A stretch of 64,000 nt of DNA from Udeniomyces pyricola (GCA_039545295.1 BCIK01000009.1:829859-893858); one strand, 5' to 3'. Shown: positions 35,146 to 48,210, counted from the first letter of the stretch. The notes: generated by a model not told the origin, from the letters alone. Numbers and translations: made by a program.

Positions 35146-37622
35146 ATGGCTTACGGAGGTACATCCGAGTCCCCTTGGAGCTCACCCCTTCCCTCGACCT
35201 CATCGCTCCACGTTGACTGACAGCCATCGGTTCTTCCTCACGCACATACACACTTTACCCTTCCTTTCTGCCTTGCCTCTCCTCTCTCCTCTCTCGCTCT
35301 TTGCCTTGCTTCGCGGCCCTCTCTCTCTCTCTCTCTCTCTTTCTCTCTTTCTCTCTTTCTCTCCCCCCTTCACAGACGCACCCAGAGGACGAGGCGGAGG
35401 CCGAGGAGGCTTCGGAGGAGGTGACCGAGGAGGTCGAGGCGGAGGACGAGGCGGATTTGGTGGAGGCGACCGAGGAGGACGAGGAGGTGCTCGAGGTTCG
35501 TTAGATTTCTTTGCCTCTCTCTCTGCTCAAGCCGAGCCCGACCTTCTCTCTTCCCTTTGCCCTTCTCCCCTCATCCGTCTTTCCTATCCGTACGCGCTCC
35601 CACTGCGGATCATCCCTACACGTCTCGTGCCGAAACCCAATGCAACAAAAGGGACAGTCGTAGGCGAATGAGCCCCGACTTCCCCCTTTGCCTTTGGACC
35701 AAAACCCACTCCACCCAGCCACCCTTCCGCTCGCGCGCGCTCCTCATCCTTTTTCGTGCGAGACCGAAATCTTTGCGGCCTTGATCTGACGTCTCTTTCT
35801 TTCTTTCTTTCTTTTGTTTCCTTACCTTGTTTCTTGAATTTATCCCCTCCCCTCCCCCCTTGTCGCCGTGTCATTCGTCATGCTCTATCCTTCACTCGCG
35901 TCGTCATGACACGTCCTTGAACTTTCCTGCCTATGCCCTCTTTCCGTTCCGTCCTTTCAGGTGCCTCCCGAGGAGGTGACCGAGGAGGTCGGGGCGGAGG
36001 ACGAGGCGGAGGACGAGGAGGTGACCGAGGAGGTCGAGGCGGAGGACGAGGTGGAGGACGAGGAGGTGCCGGTGTCGGTGCCAAGAAGGGTGGTGCCAAC
36101 GTTATCCTTGAGCCCCACAGGCACAAGGGTGTCTTTGTTGCCAAGGGCAAGGTTAGTCGGCTCAACTCTGGGAGTGACGTTTTGCTTGATCAAAGTACAG
36201 AGAACTCATTGTATCACTTTGCTTTCCTCTCTTTCTATACTCTTGCATCTTTGCATTCCTCAACCTGGATTCCACTGTTTTCTAGGAGCACCTCCTCGTC
36301 ACCCGAAACTTGGTTCCTGGTGACTCTGTCTACGGCGAGAAGGTTGGTAACACTTCCTTGCCTGGTTGTGTCCTTTTTTTTTTTTGTCTTCTTCCAAATA
36401 TATGCGTCTTCTCGCAACTTACTCGGTCCTAATTCCGCTTTCCTTTTCCTTTCTCTACTCCAGCGAATCACCATTGGCTCGCCCGGAGAGGATGGAACCG
36501 AGGTCAAGACCGAGTACCGAGTTTGGAACCCTTTCCGATCGAAGATTGCCGCTGGTATCCTCGGTGGTCTCGATGACATCTTCATTGCCCCTGGAAAGAA
36601 GGTGCGTTTTCTTGTTAATCGCCTTCCCCTCCTCCCATCTCCTCTCGGAGCAATTGGGCAGGCGTATCAACGCGTCGATTTGGTCACACGAAAGATTTGG
36701 CGTGGGCATTTGGGCGGGGATATATGCATACGAACCGAAGAACAAAAACGAAGAATGGGCATCTGACAGTTGTCGCTTTTCTCTCTCTTCGTTGGGTTGA
36801 ATGTCCAAACCTTCATCTCTTTAGGTCCTTTACCTCGGAGCCGCCTCTGGAACCTCTGTCTCGCACGTTGCCGATGTCGTCGGTCCCGAGGGAACCGTCT
36901 ACGCCGTCGAGTTCTCCCACCGATCCGGTCGAGACCTCATCAACATGGCCAAGAAGCGAACCAACGTCATCCCTATCGTCGAGGACGCTCGATACCCCAA
37001 CAAGTACCGCATGCTGCTCTCCATGGTCGACGTCGTCTTTGCCGATGTCGCTCAGCCCGATCAGGCCCGAATCGTTGCCCTCAACTCGCACCACTTCTTG
37101 AAGAACGGAGGACATGCCATGATCTCGATCAAGGCTTCGTGTATCGATTCGACCGCTCCCGCTGAGGGTACGTTTTTTTCTTTTTGTTTTTCCGAGATTT
37201 TACTTGGTTGATTGCGCTGGTTGGGAGGCTCGCTTAGACCGCAAAGGCTCGGTCTGTTTTTCTCTCTTATCTATTCACTCACGCTCTTTGATCTCTTTCC
37301 CTTTTTTCCTTTGTTCTATCACAATCATTCTTGTGTACTTTCGCACCCACAGCCGTCTTTGCCGCCGAGGTCAAGCGCCTGCAAGCCGAGGGATTCAAGC
37401 CGCTCGAGCAGTTGACGCTTGGTGAGTTTTTTTTTCGCTTTATCTTCCTCCCTCTCTATTCCCGCATGACAGCCTCGTCCTCTCCTTGGATCTTGGATCT
37501 TCTCGTTTGAAAAGAAGGAAAACATACTCATGCGTAATTTGCTTTGCGACGAACCATTTCTTACAGAGCCGTACGAGCGTGATCACGCTATGCTCGTCGC
37601 TAGGTACCAGAAGCACGCTTAG
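35146..37622 (+). CDS. NOP1: fibrillarin, rRNA 2'-O-methyltransferase of box C/D snoRNPs
   Basis: Nucleolar SAM-dependent methyltransferase guided by C/D snoRNAs; it also methylates histone H2A Gln. Exon 1 is 13 nt (35146-35158, MAYG). The Gly/Arg-rich domain is split over two exons (35380-35495 and 35961 onward) made of [13 protein letters not shown] units, separated by a 465-nt intron. The catalytic part follows: [56 protein letters not shown], and the SAM site [20 protein letters not shown] then [13 protein letters not shown]. Next come [20 protein letters not shown] (conserved Asp), [20 protein letters not shown] and [10 protein letters not shown], and the end is [22 protein letters not shown] (37620-37622). 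All family elements are present and the length of about 310 residues is normal. Confidence 0.97.
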
Positions 37623-39320
37623 ATCCATTTTAAAAAAGATAACTACATTTTTCACCCCAAAAGTAAAAAATCAAAGCATCCAAGCATCTATTCTTCTCGG
37701 TTCCTCAATCCTATCTCGTTTCCCATCCACGTACCTCCCCCTTTTTTTTCCCCAATTCGCATCGACCTCTTGTCGTCCCCTCTTTTTTCTTTTCTTTGAG
37801 AACCCCTCTCTTTCTCCACACCATCTCTGTCACTTCCTCTCCCCTCCTCCCCCCCTTGTTTCTCTTCCTTTGTTCTCCCCCCACCTTTTTTTTCTACTTC
37901 TTGCCTTGCTTTTGCTTTTCGTCTTATTCACATATGTCCCCCTTTTGCTTCTTCTCCTTGTCCCTTGAATCCGCAAGAAAGACTCAGGCCAAGACGAGAA
38001 TAAGGACCGGGTTGGGGGGGGGGGGCTTTTTTTGCTAGCGTTGCCTAGACGCTTGAGAGATTACTGATATTGGCAGGATTTGACTGATTGACTGACTGAC
38101 TGAAATCGTGATGTACTCGACTTACATACCAGGTTTATCTCAAAGTATCCGGCATCCGGTCTTATACTCTGTCATCCGTTTCTCACACGCTAGCATAACC
38201 AACCTAATCCCCCCCCCCCTCCCCCCTCCCCTCTTCTTTCCTCAACGCACCATCCAACATCGACGCGCTGACGACGACGACGATCCTAAATACAACCTGC
38301 ATTGACCGATCGGTCGCGCGCATCATCAACTCAACTTGGTATTTCGAACTCCCCCCCCCCCCCCCCTTCCTGCGCGGTCGAGAGCGCGAGTACCGCGACC
38401 GGTGACGCAGAGTACACAGGGCAGAAAGCCTTAGCAGCCTACTTGATCTGATTCTCCCATGGTTCGCGCAGACCAATCCATCCATCCAAACATGCCCACG
38501 AAACCGGTCTTCCTGGCAGGGAACCTTTTGGGGCTATCATCGCAGCTTGGATGATGTGATATGGGACAGTGGACAGGGGTATATATAAAAAAAACGTGTT
38601 TTCGATTCTTGGATCCGATGTCTTCAGTCTGGGGGCCTGACTGACTCGATTGATAAGACGTCGCTGGACGTGGATTGTCTCTCTCTCTATATATATATGT
38701 ATGTATACGTGTGGCTGGATGATTTGATGATCAAGGCACCCCAACCACCCGTTCGATCCGCTTGCAGGGTCCCGCGGTACGTCCCGTCGGACAAGATTGA
38801 AAAACTCGGATGGCATAACGTACGTGTACCCATCAACAGTACGAGGATGGACCTCGATGGAACTTGATAAAACCATCATCATCGTCATCTTATGACCCAT
38901 GCGAGAAGAAAATGACAGAGAACATCATGACACAAGGTATTCAAAATAAGATAAAATGAAAAGAAAATAAAAATGGAGTGACTCCCGAGATATATGTTGG
39001 AAAGAGGAGATGGGAAAACCTGATCGACGCAAGATTCGATGAAGAAAAAAAAACGAAGAAGACAGAAAACGAAACGAGTAGCGAACGACAAGCAAAGAGA
39101 AACAAGAGAGAAAGAAGAAAAAGAAAAAAGAAACAGAAAAAAAGAAACAGAGTCACGACGAGGAGTAGATACTCAAAAGAGAAATAAAATGGTCTAATCT
39201 ATATATCTTCTCTTCCTTCCCCCCCCGGTTTCAACAACCCCCCCCCCCCTCCCTCCCTTCTCTCTTCCTCTTCTTCCTTTGTCTTTTTCATTTTTTTTTA
39301 TGACTTCCTCTTGCATCCTT
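37623..39320. other. convergent region between NOP1 and the siroheme gene
   Basis: About 1.7 kb without a supported gene. Contains T/C-rich NOP1 3' UTR, a G tract near 38013, (GACT)n near 38082-38103, C tracts near 38210, 38350 and 39235, a (TA)n near 38683-38698, and an A/G-rich block (39040-39190). An open frame at 38439-38900 on the minus strand has no recognisable domain. Confidence 0.5.
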
Positions 39321-42009
39321 CTAGAGAAATTCCTCCCAGTTATCCCTCAACCCCTCTCGCTCAATGTACCCTTTACCTCCCGCCTCGGCACCTTCCAACC
39401 ACCGCTTAACCCTCGCTCGATCTTCGACTTCACCTTCCTTGCCATCGTCGAGTACACCGACGTCTCCTTTCCCTTCGAGCGCAAGGACAGACCAACCGAT
39501 GACCATCATGCCGGGTGGACGTTGATCACCTACCCGTTCGAGAGCGGCTTCGATCCCTTCGAGCGTCGAGGCAATCATCCGTTGATCCGGTGACGATGCC
39601 CGTTCGATGATGGCGATAGGCGTGTAAGGTGGGTAAGCTGGACCGAGCCGCGTCCCATCTGGTGAAGTGAGTTCATCCGTCCCTGAGGACGACGACGACG
39701 GTTGCTGAAGGACTTTCAGAACCGAGGTGATTCGAGCGACGCCCATGAGGACGAGCAACGTCCTCGCTCGTTCGTATCCTGGCAGTTGGACACTCTTCCC
39801 TTTCCTTCCGACACCCGTGCAAAGGACCATACTCTCGGCGACCCCACGTTGAGTAACGGGAACACCAAACATCAAAGGTCCCGCTAGAGCGGAACTAACG
39901 CCCGGAATGACAACACTCTCGAACCCATGCTCTCGGAAGAAGAGGACTTCTTCACCTCCACGACCGTAGACATAAGGATCGCCTTGCTTGAGTCGGACGA
40001 CTCGTTCTCCACGTCGGGCCCCTTCGAGCGCGAGCGCCATCATCTCGTTCTGAGCTCCCTCGGCATTGCCCGGGAATTTCTTGGCGATGTGTAACGTCGT
40101 CGTTGAAGGGATGAGCGCTAAGATCGCGGATGGAACGAGCTTGTCGGAAAGGATAAGCGTCGCGGAGAGGAGAGACTTGTGGGCGGCGACGGTGAGAAGG
40201 GATGGGTGACCGGGACCGGACCCGACGAGGTGGATCGTACCCTTTGGTTGGTTGGGAGGTGGCGTCGCCGGTCGAATAGTGAGGGAGTGAGTCGTGCTGG
40301 GTGAGGGATCCGTCGAGAGGGAATGAGACACCGGATGCGGCGAGGATGAAGCAACGGTCGAGGACGCCGTGGAGAAATCGGAGGAAGGGTTGACAGAAGT
40401 CGTCGTCGTCGCGTTTTCCCCACCATCATCGACGACACTACCGGCGTAACCTTCGTCCGAGATTGCCTTGTTGGCATACCGCGAGAGGACCTGGTCCATC
40501 TCGGCTTCCTTCAGGTTGGCAAGGTGATCGATTGGCCAGTACTCAGACACCTGAGCGACCCATCGCATGCGCCGCTTCGTCTCCTCCTCATCGTCTTCTT
40601 CTGGTGTTGTCGTCGTCGTCGTTGTGATGGGAGCAGGGAAGAATGACGTGCGATTCGAGCCAGATGGAAAGATGGACGAGATCGAGGGCGAGTCAAGCTG
40701 CGGGACAGGGGAGTTGAGAGGGATGTGAGGCGTCGTCGGAAGGTCCTCATCCGCCGATTCGAGCAGGCGAGACTCGACGAGTTGCTGGCGGAAGAGAACA
40801 TGGGAGGCCGAACGCTTGGCAGTAAGCGTTGGTCGCGAAGAGTTTGAGAAAGAAGAGGACGATCGAATCGAGGACGACGACGACCATCGAGCTCGTTCCC
40901 TCAACTTGCCGACGTTGTCGACGGCCGAGCCAACGCCTTTCGGAAGCCGACTGACGATTTCGCGCTTGATCCGATTGGCGAGTCGACAACCGCGTCCACT
41001 TGTCGAGACAGCGATCTGGAGGCTCGACATGGATCGGCCAGAAGGCGTCGACGTCGATGTGAGCGGGAAACGATGGGTGGAAGGGAAGGAAAAATCGGAT
41101 AGGGAAGGATGGTCCGAAACGTTGAGAGGGAGGCGAAGAGCCGTGCAAGCTTCACGAATGGATCGGAGGGAGGCAAGTGAGCGACGGGATTTGGAAGATG
41201 AGGTAGTGATGTTGGAACTATCGATAATGGAGTCCGTCACGCAGACGAATGAGAGGGTCGATCCGTACGAGGCGAGAAACTATGACACGTAGGTAGCAGA
41301 GCGTATGAGCGAGTCGGACCAAACAAATGAGTCAGCAAGTTGCTCACACCAAAAAAAAAAAACCCCCGGCAAACGTTTAGAATCGAGTCTGATCTGTGCA
41401 TGTTTCTCGAAAGGAGAATGGTGATTGAGTACGGGATGGTTGGCCAACAGCAACAAAGAAGAGATAGATCCAATGTCGGTCGATCGGACCTTTTGCCCGG
41501 CGGCTGATAAAGGTGAATCAAGTGGGACAGAAGCTATCTCTCTCAAATACAAATGCCCTCGCTGACGAGGGAATCAACGAAAACAACGATGTTTTCTACC
41601 AGTCCTTGTTCAGAGGAAGTCCTTTGTGATACGTGGCCGGCACACAACATAACGACGCAGGCAGATTGATTCGACCGAGGAGAACCAATGAGACCTGGTG
41701 GAATGCCAAACCGAACCAGAAACCAAGACGCACCTCTTGCCACGCCTCGACGCTCTCATCTTCGATCGGCTGCTGAGACCATAGGACTTGTCCCTGGTGA
41801 ACTCTATGTTGGAGCTCCTCCGAGGCTTGGGGAAGCGATTCACCGGCGACGACGACCCGGGCATCGGCATCGAGGGCGAGAAAGGCACGGCTGGCGGCGA
41901 GGCGACTGGATCCGATAACAAGGAGGGTGGATTGGCGGGTGTGGGGGGTGAAGGAGAGCAGGAGGGAGGAAGAGCCTGTGGGCGTAGGGTAGAACGATGT
42001 GGCTGCCAT
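39321..42009 (-). CDS. MET1: siroheme synthase: Met8-like dehydrogenase/chelatase fused to Met1-like uroporphyrinogen-III methyltransferase
   Basis: Makes siroheme, the cofactor of sulfite and nitrite reductases. The N-terminal exon (ATG at 42007-42009) shows a Rossmann start RQSTLLVIGSSRLAASRAFL then ALDADARVVVAG. The next exon carries Met8-like ACTALRLPLNVSDHPSLSDF, FSFPSTHRF, SLQIAVSTSGRGCRLANRIK and REIVSRLPKGVGSAVDNVGK. The C-terminal half is a SAM-dependent methyltransferase: IHLVGSGPGHPSLLTVAAHK, ATLILSDKLV, GNAEGAQNEMMALAL, VVRLKQGDPYVYGRGGEEVL, VIPGVSSALAGPLMFGVPVT and GMMVIGWSVLAL. Ser-rich linkers lie between. TAG at 39321-39323. The glycine-rich loop GSSRLAASR is diverged from the usual VGGGxVAxR, so dehydrogenase activity is inferred. 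The fusion gives precorrin-2 synthesis and later steps on one chain. Confidence 0.9.
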
Positions 42010-42644
42010 GATGAGAAGCGCTCGTGGAAGAGTGAGGGTGGTGGTGGATGTGATAGGGCAGGTATACTGATGGGGAATGGAATGTGGAGAACTGGAATAT
42101 GATTGATTTCGGTCGATCAACTCTTGATCATCATGATCACGCCAGAGCCAACCGGCCTTATCGGAATATCCATATGACCTTGCCACAGCTTTGCACAGCC
42201 TCGCTTCATCTTTCCCTCTCCAGCTTCGTATTGTTATCTGAATATCTAAATCTCGTTTGATTGGCGCCGAATCGATCTGTCCCAGGTCTCTCTATTTTAT
42301 ATATATGTATATATATGTATTCTTCTTCTCCTTCTTTCTCTTCAACATCTGTTCGCCTCCGCACCCTCACACTAAGCCATACTCTCCACCGACACGTCTA
42401 TGAGGCATGGCAAGCCTTATCAATCTGTACTCGCGATACAGACATGCTACGCGACGCGCAAGTCAGAGTGGGATGTATTTGTAATTATACAAGCGTCAAA
42501 GAGCAGAGAGGAATATTGCAGGCTTGAAACGATAGAATCATGAAAGAAAGAACGATACTATATATGGCACAGCACTGAGAAAGATGGGCATGTCGAAAGA
42601 TCGGGAGGAGGGGGGCGAGGGGGGACAAGTCTCCAAGAAATGCT
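42010..42644. other. spacer with siroheme gene promoter and MFS gene 3' UTR
   Basis: No gene seen. A (TA)n/TGTATATA stretch lies at 42296-42320. CCACAGC at about 42183-42190 resembles a reversed Met31/32-type sulfur-regulon word (weak). Confidence 0.45.
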
Positions 42645-45044
42645 CTACTGGACGATGTGATCGGTCTCGACGTCTCGAGCTTTGTCGGCAGACGAAGTGG
42701 TGTAGATGCAGAGCGCGAGAGCGCCCGAAGAAAGCCCACCGAGGATGATGAGAGCCGCGTTAACGGGAAGAAAGTCGCCATCGAGCTGATTGTGAACGAG
42801 ATAATCGAGAGGGGTGAGGAGGCTAGGGAAGATCATGTGGACAAAAAAAGGAACATAAGAGGGTGAATGGATGGAAAGAGAAGAAGAGGACATGGTCAGC
42901 TTGAACTTCCTCTTAAGAAGAGAAGAAGGCTTCCTCTCAAGATGAGACGCGGCCGGGTTTAGTGCTGTCCGTTGGCGGCCGAGGGCCCGGAAGGCTCCAG
43001 TCAACAACGAGCGGGGGAACGTACAATCCACATGCTCCGGCAAGCGTATTAAGCAGGCCATAGACCGCGCCAAAATGCTCAACCCCAAAGAGTTTGAGCG
43101 AAATGTCCGAAACTGTACAGACAGAGATCCGAGAGCATGCGAGAGAAAAAAAAAACAGGTCAGCGTGGAGGAGGCGACACTTTTGTTGGACGAACAACGC
43201 CGAAGCGGACTGACCAAATGAGTACATGAGCGGCCTAAGAAGGGCGAAGCAAGCGAGGCCGAGCCACACAAGCCCCTTGTGCGACGACATCGACAGCACC
43301 CCGTAGACGAGACCGAGACCAAGGAGAACCAGCGTCGTGACAAACGTCGATGCATGATCGAGCAAGCCTCCGACGATAGGGATGCCGAGAATACCTCCGA
43401 GGGGAAGAAGGAGGGTGAAGACCGAATCGAGCGAGGTCGCGAGCGGGACGGAAGAGGTGAAATGGAGAAACTGCGAAAATGAAGTCTGGATTTGCCAGTT
43501 GATACGTGTCATGTGAACGACGAGGAAAAACAGGATCAACCCGAACCAGATGCTGAGGATCTGCTGCTTGGCCGTGCGACCGACGAGCTTGCCTGCGATT
43601 GGGTCGGATCCCGCGGGCGTCTCGCTGTCGATCCTGGCAAGTTTGGCGGCGGCCGAGCTGCTCTTACGTCGTTCGTACTGGTAGGAGATGCGAGAAAAGG
43701 CTGAGCTCTCGTTGAGAGCTTCTTCGTCCCCATAGGCGGCTGCGGAAGAGGAGGTAAGGAGAGCAGACTCTTCATTGGGCAAGGATGAGCGGGAGTCAAG
43801 GTCTGGTCGACGAGTAGGGGGAGGAGGTGGAGCAGAAGCATCTTGGTAAGGGGCAGTAGGGGCAAGCAACAACTGCTGGATGATGACGCTGGAGAGGATG
43901 AGGGTTAGAACCATCTCAGCAAAGTGAAATTAGCGAGCATGCAAGTTAAGAACGTCGATCCCGCAACTCACATTGCGGGAATGATCATGTAACCGAGGAA
44001 GAAGGAACGGAGCGATGGCTTTGAATCGAGCCTCCCGTAAACCGTCTTGTACAGGAGAAAGGGAAGGGATGAGGCGTCAAAGGCTCCCGTCAAGGCAGAG
44101 AGGATGAGGCCCGATCGCTCGGGAAAGGCGTTGGCGACTGTTATGACGAGGTCAGGTAGTGGATGGTAGTCAGCGATACCACTCTACACGTGACTGAGGA
44201 AATAGACACTTGTTTGATCTTTACTCACGATGAAAGGATGGCAAAAAGATCATGGGGCCACCGAGCGCCAGGAGCAGGTACCCAGCGAAATAAGTGTCGA
44301 TGGCTGGGATGATCAAACAAAAGATAAGGGCGTCAGCCTAAGGGAGAATAACGGATTCCTTAGTGACCGCGACCCGAACGTAAAGTGCCAAAAGACCTGG
44401 ACAAACCTCCCTCAACAATGTTCAAACTCAAGCAGAGACAACCAGCCATGAACACTGTCGCTCCAGCGAGACTGGTCCACCGGGGGCCAACTCGATCGAG
44501 CAGAAGGCCGACGGGCAGAGCGGCGCAATTGGTCAGGACCGTCGAGGTTGAAAAGACCCGGTTGAGGGCGATCTCCTGCAACTTGCAAATGGGCACTCCG
44601 TTGGAGATTTCGGACGAGGTGCAGAGGAACCGATAGACACCTAGGGGCAAGCAGACAGAGAGAGCCGTCGATCTTGATCAGCGATGATGGATGACTGCGA
44701 AGATTTGTTTAACGTTGGTGCTGCCGACGAAACATAGCGTGAGGACGAACCCTCCTGGATGAGAACAGGCTTGAGTGCCGCAAAGCCAAAGATGACACCT
44801 GCACAGGTGAAGCTAATGTGATGGAATAGTGATGAAATGGTGATTGATGAGGTCAAGGCGAGGAGGCGAGGATGTACGGAAATGAGGGGTACGGCGTTAG
44901 AGATAATGGGATATATATATATCATGGTGAGATATGATGTCAATGACGCGACGGCGGGGGGTCGCACCAGAAAGCGACGCCTGATGCGATCTGGGCGATC
45001 CTGCGAGCGGAGGATACACTCGTGGGAGGTACGGATGCGATCAT
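42645..45044 (-). CDS. MFS transporter, FMP42 / SLC43-like
   Basis: Twelve-helix major facilitator, probably an amino-acid-type carrier in an internal membrane. ATG at 45042-45044 (MIASVPPTSVSSARRIAQIA). The short first exon splices to FTCAGVIFGFAALKPVLIQE (helix 1), then VFSTSTVLTNCAALPVGLLL with DRVGPRWTS (the MFS motif A region), AGYLLLALGGPMIFLPSF, and LILSALTGAFDASSLPFLLY. The central loop (43620-43860) is long, hydrophilic and Ser-rich. The second half shows ILSIWFGLILFFLVVHMTRI, LLPLGGILGIPIVGGLLDHA, LVLLGLGLVYGVLSMSS and FGAVYGLLNTLAGACGLYVP. It ends with ALIILGGLSSGALALCIY and TAG at 42645-42647. Several introns. The pattern WPALxPVL/FGFAALKPVL and motif order match the FMP42 family; substrate unknown. 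Confidence 0.85.
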
Positions 45045-45596
45045 GGGTCGAGAAGCGTTATCGGGTGAGGGAGAAGCGTTCCAGAGGGGAGGAGAGAAAC
45101 CAAGCGATTGATTCTAAGGGGGTGGGTCGGGGACGTTTCTGATTTGGCTGGGTTCGCTGATGGGTTGATGAGCGATCGATTCGTGTCCAGACAACAAGGT
45201 GGAGGCTATTGGATGTGACACTGGCCATCGGATCACGCGTCACGCGAGGCGTCCGCACCAGGCGGGCACCGTTACACTAGTGTTTTTACCTTGTGTTACA
45301 TACCTTAGTTAGAAAATACTATAAAGAGCATGTAGGATGGGAGAGTAGTTACTGGACGGACACATACCACGACTTCCATACAATTTACAGTACATACGAC
45401 TACCGATATATATCATCGTTCTTGGCCACCTATCATTATCAAGAGCGAAGCGCGTGTCAGTGGAGGTCGCCGACATTTTTGGAAGGCAACGCAACGCAGC
45501 TTCGACACGTATTATCATTACCACTAACAGCCACTGGCACACACTCACACACCACCCACCACTACCGCTACCACTACCTCATACTATCACCGCGTC
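45045..45596. promoter_or_regulatory. divergent promoter region, MFS transporter / GNL3
   Basis: About 550 nt between opposite start codons. The GNL3 leader is rich in CAC/ACTACC words. No defined element recognised apart from TCACGCG/CGCGTCACGCG near 45235-45245. Confidence 0.45.
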
Positions 45597-48210
45597 ATGG
45601 GCAGAAATAGTATGCATCGAATCTCATCCTAATTTATAGCTTATCGTTCGACCGACATCACTCATCAACCTGCTTGCCTACCCCTTCCACTTGCAGACTC
45701 TGGCAAGGGCTTCGTTCCGGCCCCGGCGAGTACGTTTCCTTTCCTCCTGGCTACTCGGCTCGACCACAAACTTCCCGCCGACTGACGATCCTTTCCCATC
45801 CGATTTTCCCAGAGAAACGCAAGGATCCTGGAGTTCCCAAGTTCGCCGCAGTCGCCGCCAAGAAGGCGGAGCAAAAAGCTCAGCAAAAGATTCAGGAGAA
45901 GGAGAGGTGGAGGGAGAAGGCTCGGCTCCAGAACGTGAGGGTTTCTTCCATCATTGCCTGAATGCGCGCAACGTCCTCCCCCAATAATGGACGACACCAG
46001 CTCATATTAGTCCCTCTGGAATTTTACCATCGCATTGATTTCCCCGATATTGTAGCCCCAAGCTCGAACGTTTGCCAACATCTCAACGACTCAGACTTCG
46101 TACGACGCCGAGACTGACCACGCCGAAGCCTCGGGCTCCAACATCAACTACGTCCCGCTCGACCCGAGCATCATGCTCAAAGACTCGAGTGCCAAAGCGT
46201 TCATGAACCATCTGAGACGAGTCATTGATCAGAGTGATGTCATCATTCAGGTGAGCACCCATCAGTTGTTTCGTCTCGCGCAAAGGCGTGACCGTCAGGC
46301 TCTTGAGCTCACAATCCTCCCCCCCCCCCCTTCCCCCTCTCCTTCCCCTTTCCCAAACTCGCTGTCTTGTTCTAGGTGCTCGACGCGAGAGATCCTCTCG
46401 GTGGTCGCAGTAAATACGTCGAGGATGAAGTTAGGCGGAGAGAAGGAGACGGCAAAAAGTTGATTGCTGTCGTCAACAAGATCGGTACGTGTACAGCAGA
46501 GAACAACCCCTTTATCCCTTTCCTCCATGAACTTTCCCATTCTTTCGCCCCCAGGACTGACTTCTATCGTCGTCTACTTTGCATGTTCCATGCGGCCATC
46601 ACAGATTTGGTTCCTCGTCCGACAGTCGAGGCCTGGCTTCGGTACCTCAGGCACGACTTCCCAACTCTCCCTTTTAAATCGTCTACGCAGTCCCAGCGAA
46701 CGCACATTTCCTCCCTTCACCTTCCTACATCTTCAGCCGCAAACCCATCGGCTCCGACCGTTACCCCCGTTACCTCGCTTGCTCTGGGAGCGGCTCCCCT
46801 CATTCAACTACTCAAATCGTACGCCCGTCACCTTCCGACAGGACAATCCCTGACTGTCGGCGTCGTCGGTTTCCCCAACGTCGGCAAGAGTAGTCTCATC
46901 AACTCGCTCAAGCGAAGCAGAGCGTGTGGCGTTGCTGCTACCCCAGGAAAGACCAGGGTCGTTCAAGAGGTTGCTCTCGACAAAGGCGTCAAGATCCTCG
47001 ATTGCCCGGGAATCGTCTTTGACCCGGCTGGGGAGGACCCTGGCCTGAGCGAGGAGGAACGAAGGAAAAAGCGAGGAGAAGTCATTCTGCGAAACTGTGT
47101 CAAGGCCGAGCTTGTTGAGGACCCCATCTCGCCGGGTGAGTTGGACTGACTTGGTTTAAGAATCTGACATGTTGTGTTTCTCATCTACCAAACCGCTCGC
47201 ATCTCGCTGATCCTTCCCCCCTTCCCTCATGATGCGCTTTCCTACCGTCGATCTACCAGTCGACATCATCATGACCAAAGTCGACCATGCCCAGCTTGAG
47301 AAGCTCTATGCTGTTCCTCCGTTCGAAACGGTGACGCAGCTTCTTGTCTCGATAGCGCTCGTGCGAGGTCGATTGGGCAAAGGAGGTGTGCCCGATCTCG
47401 AGTCCTCGGCCGTGCAGGTCCTTCGGGATTGGAACACCGGCAAGATTGCCTACTACACGACTCCACCTGCCGTTCATCATTCGATGTTGCTCCGAGCTGC
47501 TCACGCTAAGGCTCCGACGGGTCCCGTCGTTGAAGGTAGCGCGATTCGGTACGAGGCTGAGGCGGGTATGCAGACGGGAGACGCCGCCATCGTCAAGGAA
47601 TTCGCCCCCGCCTTTGACCTCGGTGGATTGATGGGCGATGCCGATCGCGAGGTGTTTGATGAGATTGAGAAGGAGGCGATGGATGTTGAGGTTGGGTTAG
47701 GAGAGGAGGACGAGATCGAGGCGCCCCTTGCGGACGACGAGGACGGTCTGGATGCAGAGTGGGGAGGTCTGGAGGATTACGTTGGTCTTGGGGTTCTTAA
47801 AGAGGACGACGCTGAGGTTGTCCAGAAGAAGCGCAAGATGGAGGAAGAGCAGTACGTATAACCTCTGTGAGAAAAGAGAGGAGGGAGTTGGTGTTTGGGA
47901 AGGGATGAGTCAGGCTGACGAGTGCTCTTCTTTTCTCTTTTCTCTTTTTTTTTCTTTTTCCTTTTTCTGTAGGGTTGCCCGTCAACGTCCAGCTTATCCC
48001 GATACGGTCCTTCACAAGAGCAAGACGGCGGCGCTCAACCGACTCTTCACGCCGGACGAGATGGTGTCGATGTCGGCTAACAATCCGCTCGGTCGCAAGA
48101 ATCTCAAGGCGGAGAGGAAGCGTAAAGAAAAGGAGCTCAAGCGCCTGATGGACTTTGTCGAGGGTGGCGATGGAGGTAGTGGATCGGGGAGTGGGATGAT
48201 GATGGATTGA
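45597..48210 (+). CDS. GRN1: nucleolar GTPase GNL3/Grn1 (nucleostemin family)
   Basis: Circularly permuted GTPase needed for 60S ribosomal subunit maturation and nucleolar export. Exon 1 is 13 nt (45597-45609, MGRN), joined to 45697 to give NSGKGFVPAPAKKRKDPGVP, a basic nucleolar start. A coiled stretch AEQKAQQKIQEKERWREKAR follows. The permuted G motifs come in family order: DARDPLGGR (46383 on), G4 VVNKI-DLVP across an intron, G1 GFPNVGKSSLINSLKRS (46869-46919), G2 GVAATPGKTR, G3 DCPGIVFDP. The RNA-binding region then follows: VPPFETVTQLLVSIALVRGR and LGKGGVPDLESSAVQVLRDW. An acidic stretch (47600-47800) and a basic tail KNLKAERKRKEKELKRLM finish at TGA 48208-48210. Start choice rests on phase-consistent joining of the mini-exon. 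Confidence 0.93.

Noticed and set aside
35961..36323. Acidic [16 protein letters not shown] open frames over the fibrillarin Gly/Arg exons
   Set aside because: They are the shifted frame of the repetitive RGG coding sequence; the real frame continues into the conserved methyltransferase.
38439..38900. Minus-strand open frame of about 150 codons in the NOP1/siroheme spacer
   Set aside because: No domain, no splice context, and it overlaps microsatellite sequence.
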